Assembly: GCA_963678675.1 (NCBI GenBank)
Contig: OY783192.1
Span: 12,143,393-12,207,392, forward strand
Source: Xiphydria camelus
Lineage: Eukaryota > Arthropoda > Insecta > Hymenoptera > Xiphydriidae
Direction of reading: 5' to 3'
DNA length: 64,000 bases
In this document: one piece after another, positions 42,061-52,619 of the stretch
How the letters are laid out: every line of letters begins with the position of its first letter
Numbering within the stretch: the stretch's first letter is position 1
Notes under the pieces: model-generated
Told to the model about the DNA's origin: nothing
What the model saw: the letters and a program-made list of their open reading frames with translations, nothing else
The model's database searches: none
Position numbers and translations under genes: made by a program

Positions 42061-42285
42061 TGCACTTTTTGGCAGCGTGCAGAAGGTCTATAGAGGCAAA
42101 GAGCAGGTAGTTGGACACCTACTCCTTGGTAGAGGCACAGAGGGCTTCGCGCAGTGCAGAACGCGTTTATGACTAAGAGAGAGTCGGGAAGATATGCGCG
42201 TTCTCTGTCGGTCCCCAGTACAGTGGTGCGGCCACAGATTTCATTCAGGACTGCCACTCACCAGAAAATCAGTTGTATTATATTA
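41870..42285 (+). repeat. duplicated segment, uninterrupted copy
   Basis: Closely matches 58246-58479 followed by 61298-61475. The join there is interrupted by the transposon at 58480-61294. It includes GGACACCTACTCCTTGGTAG and GTGCGGCCACAGATTTC. Its identity is unknown. Confidence 0.85.
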
Positions 42286-42885
42286 TATTATATTATATCT
42301 CCACACAAGAGAAGGGGTATTCAGTGTGAAGCCGTAGAGGACTTTTTTTTAGATAATAATCTAACGAATACCAAGTTAAAAGAAAAAAAATTGTTCCCCG
42401 ATGTTTTCAGTGAAAAGAATCGGTTGAAAATCTAAAATGGTCAATAATCGCATTAAGAATGCATTAATTTTTTTTCTATATCTCTCAAAATGTAGGTCTA
42501 CTCCTGTAGATGCGATTTAAAAAAAAATCATCGAAAAAGAGTAATTGTTCGATTTCTTATGAATTTTTTAAGCGCAGCATGCTCCCTTAGGTGGTGCGCA
42601 AACTTTGAACGCATTTTGCCGCTTCCCTATTGCATATATAGGTAAAAATTTCATTAAGACTTTTTTATTATAAATTCGATTGTTTACAACTTTTATTTGA
42701 AGATTTTCTTGTTTACATCTCTTTTTTAAACAATCCGACGGGGGATTATCCTTCAAAATATCAGGAAGTTGTTGTAGGGTGCAAACAGTACCTACTGTAA
42801 AAAATTCAGCCCCTCTGTAATTATTTCTAATTCAGGACTTCAATGACTGGACTATAATCAGTGCCTGCTTCCACACCTGGGGAGA
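42286..42885. other. no feature seen
   Basis: AT-rich, starting with a (TATTA)n run. No ORF, inverted repeat or copy recognised. Confidence 0.4.
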
Positions 42886-42961
42886 GATGGAAGGGGAGAG
42901 AGGGAGAGGGAGAGGGAGGGGGAGAGGGAGAGGGAGGGGGAGAGGGAGAGGGAGAGAGAGA
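42886..42961 (+). repeat. G/A-rich simple repeat
   Basis: GAGAGGGAGAGGG-type purine tract directly before a GATT-repeat LINE tail. Confidence 0.85.
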
Positions 42962-43568
42962 GATTGATTGATTCAAGTTTATTTAACCTTCTCGGCTATT
43001 TCTGTATGTCCTTTACATTCACACAGTCTAGTTATATTATACATTACTCATTCACTCCACTTTCCATCCATCCGTTCGCATTACACTTCCGTGTCATCCA
43101 TTCTTCCATTCATTCCGCTTCACACTATATATCGTTCTACATTTCATCGTTTACTTAGAATGAACTCCCTCACTCCTTTTTTGAACAATTTCAGGTTTAC
43201 GCTGTTTTTTACATCGCTCGGTAGCTCATTATACATTTTCGTTCCAGCGTACATTAAGCTCTTTTGGGCGCTTGTTGTTCTTCGCATGGTTATTGCTATG
43301 TTTTCGGCCTGCCGCGTTCGCATTCCTCCCCTATTTCTCACTAGTTTGACATTTCGACTCAGTTCCTGCGGCATCATATTATTAACAAGTCTATACATGA
43401 AAATACTTACATTATACATTAGTCTCTCTTTCATTGTCATAAAATGTAGTGCTTCTAACATGTCAACAATTCTTGTATACTTATTTACTTGTAATATAGT
43501 TCTCATAGCTCTATTTTGCGCTAATTGTAGTTTTTCGACCTCGGTTTTTCCCATATATATCATTACTG
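42962..43568 (-). mobile_element. LINE fragment (CR1/L2-like) with GATT tail, copy 1
   Basis: 3' end at 42962 with (GATT)n, 5'-truncated at about 43568, where the next purine tract begins. The minus-strand reading frame 43563-43144 is open. Confidence 0.7.
43144..43563 (-). pseudogene. LINE ORF2 C-terminal domain
   Basis: 139 codons open to a stop. They contain EKLQLAQNRAMRTIL, MLEALHFMTMKERLMYN and MYRLVNNMMP, which match the region after the RT thumb in CR1/L2-type LINEs ('LQ.QNRA.R.I', 'L...ML..L.W.....R'). RT motifs are lost through 5' truncation. The stop is about 180 bases before the GATT tail. Confidence 0.75.
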
Positions 43569-44317
43569 TAGAGAGAGAGATTGATTGATTGATTGATCTT
43601 TATTTTTATGATCCAGAGTTGGACCAAATTATTGTAGGCTGGACTTGCCAGTCTACAGTACAAGTAGAGAATGTTTGTAGAATTAGCATCAGTCAACAAA
43701 GTCATCAGAAATGTTTCATAGAATTAGCATTAGTCAACAGAGAGAAAGAAAATAACAGCACAAATGAAGAGCATCAAACTGCTAAACGGTGTCTGACGTA
43801 CAGAGAGAACCAATCATATATAAATCTCAGTGCGGTAATTAGACGGTATTAGATAGTATTAGACGGAAGGAACGAAAACACATAAACCATGGAACAAGGA
43901 AAAAGAAGAGTATAGACAGTCTGGCTATGTGTCACACGCCCGCGTCCATACCTCAAGATAAAACATTAATTTATTAGCAGAAGATTGGGCCTCTCACAGA
44001 CGTCCAGAGCAAGGACCTGTCGATAAATTATAAAAATATGTAGATGTGGTTCGTTGTGGTAGGAGTTTAGGCCCTCTAGATGCTTCCAGAAATCAAGGCA
44101 GGTTGATGCTCCGTGGCGCCCTCTCGCGCTCGCATTTCTTCCAGTCACGTGGCGATCGACAGTCGATAAAGATGACCCGGCTTAGGTGAACAGAGATAGG
44201 GAGCCAAGTGACGGAGATGGTGAATAACCTCAGTGCCCCGGTGGATTGGAAAATCCATGATAATTGTCCACCCACACATTCCAGGATGAATTTTATTGGA
44301 TGAGCAGTGTTATTGCA
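43569..44317 (-). mobile_element. LINE-tail fragment, copy 2
   Basis: Begins GAGAGAGAGATTGATTGATTG then TTTATT at 43605, the same 3'-end layout as its neighbours. No RT-like frame is seen in the remaining 700 bp, so only the tail supports the call. Confidence 0.4.
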
Positions 44318-46398
44318 CTTTGAGAGATTGATTGATTGATTGATTGATTGATCGATTGATTGATTGATAAAGTGTTTTATTGCCCAAAATTGAACAAAAT
44401 TTGCAGCTGAGCTGCAGGAATGGTTTTATAATGTGGTAATATGTAATAGAATAGTAATAATAAGTAACTTAGTAGATAGTTGTGATACAACTAAAACAAA
44501 ATTAAAAATTAAAAATAATAAACTATTAGAATTGAAAACGTAAACAATTAAACAAATACAGTAAACATTTATTTTAAAAAAATCAAATTTAAATCAGTGC
44601 TAGTGCCTAAGAGATTATTTACAGCGATTTTAGTCGGAGGCAGAGTTAAATGGTGGATTGGCCCCCTCGTCCATAGGTTTCAGCATATGTCGTTTTAAGG
44701 CTAATTTGAAGGATACCCGGGAGGTGGAAAGTTTTATGTCGTCAGGAATACCGTTCCAGATGATAGGAACCGCAACGGAAAAAGAGCATTTATAGGCGTC
44801 TGTTCGGAATTTAGGTATCACTAGTTGTTGGCCTTGGGTGTTACGCCGCGGTCGTGTAGTGGAATGAACTAGTAAAAGATCTTTAATAAATGCAGGATAG
44901 TTATAACTCAGATCTGAGTAAGTGAGACTGGCGACACTAAGATTCCTGAAGCAGCTAACAGGCAGCCATCCGAGTTGTCGGCGATACTGGGAGATGGAGA
45001 CATCACGTGGTAGATTAAAAATAAATCGGATGCCCTTGTTGACTAACCGTTGGAGCTTTAAGTCATTAACAGTGCCAGCGCCGAGTAGAGCCACCGCGCA
45101 ATACTCCACGTGAGGCAACATGAGAGCAGAGACCAGGTTCTTGCGAAGAGTAATATCCGTATAATCCCTTAGTTCTTGGAGCCTGTAGATGACTCCACTA
45201 ACCTTTGATGTGACATTGGCAATATGGGGATGGAATGTCATTTTCGAGTCGAGTATGACTCCAAGATTCCGTACTGTAGAAACAAATGGAATGTCTAAAA
45301 GACCATCACCGAGTGGTGGTAAGTCCCTATGATCAATTTGGTTGATGAGTCTATTGATTCCTAGGATGATTGCCTTCGTCTTTTGGATGTTTAGTCGGAG
45401 GCGGTTATCAGTAGCCCAATTGCTGATGGCAGAGATGTCCCTGTTTAAATTTTGAATGCATGCATGCAGATCAAGTGGCGAGCAAGTGGCATAGATTTGA
45501 AGGTCGTCTGCAAATAGTAAGCGTTTAGAGAATCATATTGATGTTCCAATGTTGTTGATAAAAAGTGAGAACAGCAGCGGGCCCAGTACTGATCCCTGCG
45601 GGACACCCGTGTTGGTCGAAACCCAGCTGGTCAAGGTGCCACCATTCGTCTTGAGCGCTTGCTGCCTGCCTTTAAAGTAGAATGCCATCCAGTCGGTGGC
45701 GTTCTGGGAAAAGCCCATTTCACGCAGTCTCCGAAACAGCAGATCGTGGGAAACAGTGTCGATGCCTTAGAGAAGTCAAAAAGAATCAGTACAGTCACTT
45801 GGCGTTGATCCATTCCCAGCCTCACGTCATTCAATAAGTTTAATAGAGCCGTTGCCGTGATGTGTCCTGGTCGAAACACATACTGATATGGGTCGAGAAT
45901 ATCGTGCTGTTTGATGTAATCGGCTATCTGATCGTAGACAAGTCATTCCAAAATTTTTTCTCAAAGTTGGTAGTAGAGCGATAGGCCGATAGTCATTTGC
46001 TGATTTAGGGTTCGCTGTTTTATTAATTGGGACGATTAGAGCTCTCTTCCAAGATGTTGGGAACCAGCATTCAGATAATAAACGATTATAGAGTGCGACT
46101 AGGAAGCTGTGGATCGTCGGAAGCACCGGCAGGATCATCCGCAGGCACAGGTGGTCAGCTCCAGAGGAATTAGACTTGAGAGAATTAACAGCTCTCTCTA
46201 ATTTTCCGGCGGTGACTAGTTGAAGACGAAATTCAGGTCTATCCAGGGGTGGCAAGTTATCTTCGCCTAGTTGCTCATGGGTCATAGGGTTACTGATAGA
46301 CACCTGGGCTAATGTCAAGTTTAACTGCTCTGCTGGAAGAGCAAGTGGTGGAGAAGTAGTCGTTTTGATCAGACCGAGTTTTCTTAACTCTGATCACA
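44318..46398 (-). pseudogene. CR1-like LINE reverse transcriptase, frameshifted
   Basis: On the minus strand the order is GLIKTTTSPP (46398), LERAVNSLKSNSSGADHL, WKRALIVPINK, DYRPIALLPTL, then a shift to FRPGHITATALLNLLNDVR with LFDFSKA. Next come REMGFSQNATDW and GVPQGSVLGPLLFSLFINN, a stop, then the catalytic LLFADDLQIY (about 45525). After that come LGVILDSKMTFHPHI and the C-terminal frame 45241-44630 ending PFNSASD. The 3' UTR of about 300 bp ends in a (GATT)n tail at 44327. The endonuclease domain is absent. At least three frameshifts make it inactive. Confidence 0.85.
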
Positions 46399-46439
46399 TG
46401 CTAGTTGGTGAAAGCCAGGTGAACGCTAGGTGAAAGAGG

Positions 46440-46590
46440 GAGAGACAGAGGCAGAGGCAGAGGCAGGGGCAGGGGCAGGGGCAGAGGCAGAGGCAGAGGC
46501 AGAGGCAGAGGCAGAGGCAGAGGCAGAGGCAGAGGCAGAGGTAGAGGCAGAGGCAGAGGCAGAAAGAGAGAGAGAGAGGGGGGACTCCAC
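46440..46590 (+). repeat. (GGCAGA)n hexanucleotide microsatellite
   Basis: About 20 imperfect copies of GGCAGA with GGGGCA variants. It lies at the junction between the CR1-like LINE and the R1-type endonuclease. It creates artificial EA/SA/LC repeat frames. Confidence 0.9.
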
Positions 46591-47160
46591 CTCGTGCATT
46601 ACCATCCAGCGTGAAATCTGAAGACCTGGAGATGTCCACGCGAGGTCCACGACGGAGGAGCCTGTAGCGCGAACGCACGTTGGGGTGGGGCCCGCATTAG
46701 CCAGTCGCAGGTTCATTTCCGCGGCAAAGTCGGCGAGTTTTCTACCGCGGGGGGAGTTGTCCGAGCATCCCCACTCCCGAGATCGAGCGTTGAAATCGCC
46801 CGCGAATAGTAGCGATTCGCCCGGGAAAGCACGTGTCGCCGAGCGGATCCCGTCCAGCGCCTCCTCGAAGTCATCGATCGGCGCGTTCGGTAAGAGGTAC
46901 ACCGAGATGATATTCAACGAGCCGCATGAAGCCATCACGAAACCCCGACCTCTGTGGCGGAGAACGAGGGGGCGGGGTGCCGAAGAGCGCCAGTATTTGG
47001 TCGTGAGTCCCGTGAGATCCACGAGCCATGTCGGGGAGTCCTCGGGTACGCGATAAGGCTCGGAAATTAACGCGGTATCCGTTTTCTACTCCGACAGATG
47101 CAGCAGGCAAAGATCTTGCGCGGCTGCGCACCTATTAAAGTTCGCCTAGACGACGTTCGC
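46591..47160 (-). pseudogene. R1-type LINE ORF2, endonuclease domain only
   Basis: Minus-strand frame with ISEPYRVPEDSPTW, then RHRGRGFVMASCG, IISVYLLPNAPIDDFEEAL and FAGDFNARSREWGCSDNS. Further on are PTCVRATGSSVVDLAWTSP and WMVMHEVESP. These are the catalytic blocks of R1-clade APE endonucleases. An early stop lies near 47140 and the frame ends in the hexanucleotide repeat at 46590. RT is missing. It is directly downstream of ORF1 of the same element. Confidence 0.8.
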
Positions 47161-47765
47161 CATTTTCCGGGTTGGTCAGGATCGCGGGTCTCTGTCCCCG
47201 GAAAGCGTTGTTAGAGTACACCTGGCAGGTGTTGCCTCCTAACCGATGATCAGTCGCGGTGCCGATCTCCGCGCACAGCATGCAGTTGGGCTCATTGCAG
47301 CAGTCGCAGGCAAGGTGGCCGTTGCCGCCGTACTTATAGCACGTGTTAGTGCGGTCGATCACGCTCGTGCATCGCGATTGTACATGACCGGGACTTCAAC
47401 AGCGAAAACAGTGGAGTGGGCGTTTGTCAAGTAGGTATACCCGTGCAACCGTCCATACAACCTTAATTTTTCCCAGGCGGACCACCTTTACGGCGGCTTC
47501 GAGCGGGAGTTTCGCCCAAATGGCGTTGAGGCCGTATTTGAAGGGTCTCGTCCTACCAATTTTCACGTCATCGGGACGGCATTCACCTGCTACAGCGGTA
47601 GCCTAGGTCGCTTCGTCCGGTGTGACGGAGTCGTCCACTTGCGCGGAGCTCCGCAGTACGTCTTTAATACGCGCGGCGAGCGAATCGGCTTGTTCCTGCG
47701 CCTTGTCTCCCTATAACTGTGTGAGGACGCCTCTGGTGATCGTGGACCTGACTCTCGTATTGGTA
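47135..47765 (-). pseudogene. R1-type LINE ORF1, C-terminal zinc-knuckle part
   Basis: Reads from 47765: ADSLAARIKDVLRSS, DDVKIGRTRPFKYGLNAIW, KVVRLGKIKVVWTVAR and the knuckles CFRC...SPGHV, CYKYGGNGHLACDC and CMLCAEIG. One stop lies inside the first knuckle and a Cys-to-Tyr change in the second. It is the continuation of 52069-50520. The missing middle is replaced by inserted MITEs. Confidence 0.75.
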
Positions 47766-47766
47766 C

Positions 47767-48296
47767 CCCCCCCCCCTCCCCCTCAAAACATCGACGATGT
47801 ATGATAGCACGAATGAATAAAATAGCTTCCTTTCCAAAGTAATCATGTAACAACTTACGAATCACCAAAGATAATGAAAAAATTATGATAAAAAAATAAT
47901 GAAATCATTACCGCCAAATTAATGAAAGCAAGTGTGTTGTCAAGGTATGTTGCGTTAATGAGAGAAATAGTACATAATTCCATACAATGGTTAACTGTGA
48001 ATATATTCTCAGTTTCAGTGGAACTTGGTTTTTTTTTCTTCTATATTGTTTTTAGTCTCTGTAGCAAAGTTTACCATTTTATGCAATTATGTACTATTTC
48101 TCTCATTAACGCAACATACCTTGACAACACACTTGCTTTCATTAATTTGGCGGTAATGATTTCATTACTTTTTTATCATAATTTTTTGCATTTTCTGTGG
48201 TGATTCGTAAGTTGTTACATGATTACTCTGGAAAGGGAGCTATTTTATTAATTCGTGCTATCATACATCGTCGATGTTTTGAGGGGGGGGGGGGGG
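47767..48296. mobile_element. 530-bp palindromic MITE with poly(C)/poly(G) ends
   Basis: CCCCCTCAAAACATCGACGA is mirrored at GATGTTTTGAGGGGG. The terminal C/G runs vary in length. The arms are about 240 bp. It interrupts the R1-type ORF1. Confidence 0.8.
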
Positions 48297-48624
48297 ATTT
48301 CATTTCTTTTTTCGTTAATTTTCTTTCATGTTCTTTTGCCAGATACATGTGACATTTTTTTAAATGATAGAATGTGGTCAGTTATTATTATTGCCGAGTT
48401 CGCTTGTGCATTCAATTGAAGCGTGTTATGAAGTTTATTTCAGGCGTTGGAAAACCATTATGTATATGTTTTTTCCATTTTTCGGCCATTTTACAGTAAT
48501 AACTTTCTCGTTCTCAACTGACTTTCATTTTGATTTTGATTTTATATTTTTTCTTAGAAACTTTATATGAACATTTCCTGCATTGCACATGTATAATAGA
48601 TGTGCATTGAACAATATCCTGTAA
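48297..48624. other. no feature seen
   Basis: AT-rich DNA with a 68-codon hydrophobic frame that I do not believe. Confidence 0.4.
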
Positions 48625-49003
48625 TACCGTATGTATCATCCCAAATTAAACAAGCAGAGATACCGACATTGCCGAAACTTTACCGACGGTCAAGAATTTT
48701 ATAGTTAGAGTTGGCTTGAGAAGAGTGTGCTGTGTGTGCTGCGTGAGAGCGAAAAGTGTCAAACGTCTGATTTCCCGATAGCTGTTAATTCAAGAGATCA
48801 AAGTGTTTCGTCTATTATTCAATACTTCGATTTTCCGAATTGACAGTTATCGGGAAATCAGACGTTTGACACTTTTCGCTCTCACGCAGCACACACCGCT
48901 CACTCTTCTCAAGCCAACTCTAACTATAAAATTCTTGACCGTCGGCAAAGTTTCGGCAATGTCGGTATCTCTGCTTGTTTAATTTGGGATGATACATACG
49001 GTA
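48625..49003. mobile_element. MITE, TACCGTATGTATCATCCC ends
   Basis: 379-bp near-perfect palindrome. The ends resemble those of 49261-49602 (ACCGTATGTCCCACTC) and 57610-58240 (TACCGCATGTCCTATATC). Internal blocks GTCAAACGTCTGATTTCC and AACTCTAACTA also recur in that group. Confidence 0.8.
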
Positions 49004-49065
49004 CAGTGGATTTGCTACACATTGCTCTAATAAATTCCATCGTTTGACATTTCCATCAATAGAAA

Positions 49066-49160
49066 GCTGGATGGTGGCAACGCCAGCAGACCAGTGGCGA
49101 AAATATGAAATGCCACAAAATCTCAGATTGACCATTGAACGCAAAGGCGTTCCAATTATT
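49066..49160 (+). repeat. direct duplication, copy 1 (copy 2 at 50359-50462)
   Basis: GGATGGTGGCAACGCCAGCA to GCAAAGGCGTTCCAATT occurs at both places with about 90% identity. Confidence 0.75.
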
Positions 49161-49260
49161 ACTGGCAAAAAATGACTCGAGTATCGACCAAGCACGGCCG
49201 ATGGTAAGTTTTAAGGTCCCTGCAATTGTGGGGTTCTGGCCGGGATATACGGTATACCGT

Positions 49261-49602
49261 ACCGTATGTCCCACTCTGTATTGGCCAGTTTGAAGTTACC
49301 TTCGGGGAGGCTTGGTCGGTACTTGAGTCATTTAATACCGGTAGAAGTCGAATCGGTAGTTAGAGTTGGTGTCAATTCGAGAGATCGAAGCGTCTAACCT
49401 CGAAATTATGAATTTAAATGGAATGGAAATTACTCACCATTATTCACAAATTCATAATTTTGAGGTTAGACGCTTCGATCTCTCGAATTGACACCAACTC
49501 TAACTACCGACTCGACTTCTACCGGTATTAAATGACTCGAGTGCCGACCAAGCCTCCCCGAAGGTAACTTCAAACTGGCCAATACAGAGTGGGACATATG
49601 GT
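49261..49602. mobile_element. MITE, ACCGTATGTCCCACTCTG ends
   Basis: 342-bp palindrome with CGGGGAGGCTTGGTCGG and ACCAACTCTAACTACCG blocks. A partial third copy lies at 49975-50150. Confidence 0.8.
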
Positions 49603-49832
49603 ATGGCCCACTCCGATAGCCAGGTGAGACCACGCGGTGACTTTGAGAAACATCACAGTGATGGCTTGGTGCGTGCCCACTGGGGGTACCACTGTGGCAT
49701 CACGCAGTGTATACAGTGGATAAAGTAGGATTTTGCAAAAGGGGAACGCACGCAGTGACTTTACCCAGGTTTTTCACTGTATGCCCGTGCAGTGCCGCCG
49801 CCTGCCACCCGCCTAGAAGTATCGCTTTTTTT

Positions 49833-49923
49833 CACACCTTACCGGGATTCAAACCTGCGATCTTTAGAATACGAGATGTTTCGAAACTGGGAATGCTTTC
49901 GCATTCTACCAATTGAGCCACCA
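49833..49923 (-). ncRNA. tRNA(Arg)-like module, rearranged
   Basis: On the minus strand: GGTGGCTCAATTGGTAGAAT (A box), the hairpin GAATGCGAAAGCATTC, then TTCTAAAGATCGCAGG and the B box GGTTTGAATCCC. The 3' half resembles tRNA-Arg(TCT), with about 28 extra bases between the A box and the anticodon region. No T-run follows immediately. It is not a functional tRNA. It could be a SINE head or an intron-bearing pseudogene. Confidence 0.5.
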
Positions 49924-49974
49924 CTCTTCAAGCACGGTGTTGGTCCACTCCGGTCATTAAATATCTCGATTACC

Positions 49975-50150
49975 GATCAAGCCTATCCGAAGGTAACTTT
50001 CAAACTGGCCAGTACAGAGACGGACATGCGGTACTCTAACTATCGACTCGACTTCTACCGGTATTAAATGACTCGAGTACCGACCAAGCCTGCCCGAAGA
50101 TAATTTCAAACTGGCCAATACAGAGTGGGACATACGGTATTGGTGTAAGA
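49975..50150. repeat. partial MITE copies of the ACCGTATGTCC family
   Basis: Two end segments in direct succession (TACAGAGACGGACATGCGGT and CAGAGTGGGACATACGGT) with the ACTCGAGTACCGACCAAGCC block between them. Confidence 0.65.
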
Positions 50151-50477
50151 AGCAGTACGGAGCGTTCTTTAAAGCCTTGTACGGACAGCGCGTTCCAGTG
50201 TGCGAGCCTTCGTACATACGTACATGATGTCCCGAGCAGAACCGCACAGTTACAGGGACCTTGAAATTTACCTTCTTCTGGGCTTGGTCGGCTGGGCTTT
50301 GTACAAATACCGACTGGTCGCGGGTCGTCGCGACAAAGGGAAGTGTACGTGAGTATGAAGGCCGGATGGTGGCGACGCCAGCAGACCAGTGGTGAAAATA
50401 TGAAATGCCACAAAATCTCGTATTGACTATTGACTATTGAACGCAAAGGCGTTCCAATTCCTGTATAGATACTCTCG

Positions 50478-50518
50478 GTCGGAGGGTCGGACGGTCGGAC
50501 GGTCGGACGGTCGGACGG
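50478..50518 (+). repeat. octamer repeat GGACGGTC
   Basis: Five tandem copies of an 8-base unit exactly at the boundary where the R1-type ORF1 resumes. Confidence 0.85.
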
Positions 50519-50519
50519 T

Positions 50520-52069
50520 TTTATTAATTCGATAATCTCGACCGAGATTATTGATCCCCATTGCATCGATGTCGATTCTTGATCTAAGTTCCTTCACTGC
50601 ATTTGCGGCGGTGATAGTGATATCCGCCGTTTTACGAATCCTCCTACGTGGTAATGAGTTTCTGCGAGCTGTCGGGTTAAGAGCTGTCACGCTGCTGGGT
50701 TGTCGGGAAGCGCTTGTAGCCCGAGATTCATCTCCGGAGGGGGCAGTCGAGGCGCCGCGGGCTCCAGCCCTTCGTCTCCGGTTTCTGCGACGTCGCGACA
50801 TCGCCAGCTCCCATTGTTCATTTCCAGCGGGAGGTATCACCGCGTTAGGCGGGGAGATTTCCATCGACTGTGAGGCTTCCAGAGGCACCTGCGATGGCGG
50901 TGGTAGCGCCGGGCCACGTGCTGCCAGGTGCGCGACGCAGAGGGCGCGTTTTTTCATAAGAAGCGCTTCAATCTGCGCGTCCATTTTCTCTAGCTCCGCA
51001 ACGATAGGATCTTCGGGAGGAGCCACCTGTCGTGTTGTTGCTCTCTCACCGGGCATGGAGGCGGAGGCCGCTGGCGTGAAGCCTCTTCTTCGCGTCGGAC
51101 GGATGCGATCCACGTCGCTCTCCGGAGCCGGGATGTCGGACGGCTCAACGAGTTCAACAATATCCATCCTCCGCGCAAGTTCGGCGCGGTTTCGCGGAGT
51201 TAAAGGTACGAGGGGGTGGTCAGCCGCACGTTCGGCGACTTCCAGGAGGGCGGCCTGCTTAGCCATCTCTTCCTTTAGGCGGACGATCTCTCGATCCTTA
51301 GCGCGGGCCTGCCACGAGAGTCCGGCGACACGCGTGCGCAGTGTCCTGAGAGCTTCCGGCGGGGGGGGGGGGGGCTTCGAGGAGGAGCGAACTCATCATC
51401 TTCGACCGGGGCCGCCTCACTCACATCCTCCACTGCACTTTCACCGATACTAGTGCTGGTCGGGGCATGGGCGGCCATATTGCCACTGGTTCCGGACTGC
51501 CGGCCACTTTTCCACTCCACACGACACTTGCATCTGGATGTTCGAGATAAATTGCTCCCCCGATGCACACGGGACACCTCACCATACACATAAGCACTCC
51601 AACGCGCACTCGCGCACACGGGGAACAAGAGTTCTGGCACCCGAATCAGACAGGTTCGCGGACACGTCCACTCACGAAGCCGGTTCAAGTCGAACTCCGA
51701 GTAGGTATGCTTCCTAGAAGGTAAGACTCTTACACGTGAAGCCGTAACATTACAGGACTCTTGGATGGCCCCAACCAATTCTTCGGCATGGGTGTCTATA
51801 GATTCGTTGATCTCCCCTCGCAGTGATGGTGACTTACGTACGCTTTTTTTCGGCAATCTTCCCAGGGATCGGGAGAGTAACCCCTTTCCCATCCGCTTCC
51901 ATGGGTTCCGCCGGCTTCCCACGCCCATCTTGTATCGGGGTGGGGGGGGGGGGGGTTGTACCTGGGCACCAGATTTCGAGTCCGATGTGGTGACTCTGGG
52001 CACCCTCTTTTTCCTCGGAGGGGAAACCGGGGGCGTACAAGAACCGTTGTTGAATAATGGCGCGATCAT
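50520..52069 (-). pseudogene. R1-type LINE ORF1, N-terminal part
   Basis: Minus-strand frames 52069-51275 and 51266-50427 are separated by a short gap with a G/C run. They encode basic, proline-rich and arginine-rich sequence (SPPRKKRVPRV; SRRRRNRRRRAG) and a coiled ELEKMDAQIEALLMKKRAL. A VKELRSRIDIDAMGI block resembles the start of the R1 gag central domain. It breaks at the octamer repeat and continues at 47765. The gag protein would bind the LINE RNA, but this copy is disrupted. Confidence 0.65.
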
Positions 52070-52610
52070 CTATTTCGACCGGTTCGGGTTTCGGCCGTCG
52101 CGCGGCGGCACCTCGCGGCAACGCTCGTCGATCGTCGATCAATGCCATGTAGCGCAGTCACGTAAGCCTCTCGTCTTTTCCGGTTACGTTCAGTTCTCTT
52201 CCGTTCCCCGTTCTGTTCGGTTCTTCTCGAAGTGCTGCTCGGATTTGTGTAACGATTCTTGGAAAACGCTCGGTTTTTACTCTCGGAATAACTCAATTCT
52301 TGTTCAGTATCTCGGAATTCTCAACAGTTTTCACTTAACGCTCCGCTCGGTGCTCGGGGCTCGTGCGCTCGGTGTCTTGTACGAGCCGTGCTCGGTTTCT
52401 CGAACGTTCTCACGGGCTGATCACGCGGTCAGCCATTGCTCACGTGGTATATAAACTCATTGGGAGCCGATCAATAATATCGTGCCTGTTGCTCATTTCA
52501 AGTATTGTGACTACTCATTAGTGTTAAGTGCTCAAATTAAAGACTTGATTTACACTGTTAATTGCTTTCGTATTCGGCTTTTTTATTCTCCTCGACATCT
52601 ACACTGTTCC
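52070..52610. other. probable LINE 5' non-coding region
   Basis: GC-rich at 52080-52440, with repeated CTCGGTGCTCG/GTGCTCGG words. No gene recognised. It lies upstream of the minus-strand R1-type ORF1. Confidence 0.35.
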
Positions 52611-52619
52611 TTGCCACGG

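Noticed and set aside
42962..43588. 206-codon plus-strand ORF
   Set aside because: It is the antisense of the LINE ORF2 C-terminus, which carries recognisable post-RT motifs on the minus strand.
46394..46678. EA/SA/LC repeat proteins around the GGCAGA hexamer repeat
   Set aside because: Simple-repeat artefact. Only the R1-type endonuclease frame upstream of the repeat is real.
46591..52069. R1 element at its 28S rDNA target
   Set aside because: Protein motifs are R1-type, but no 28S rRNA sequence flanks it, so it is a non-rDNA member of the clade or a displaced copy.
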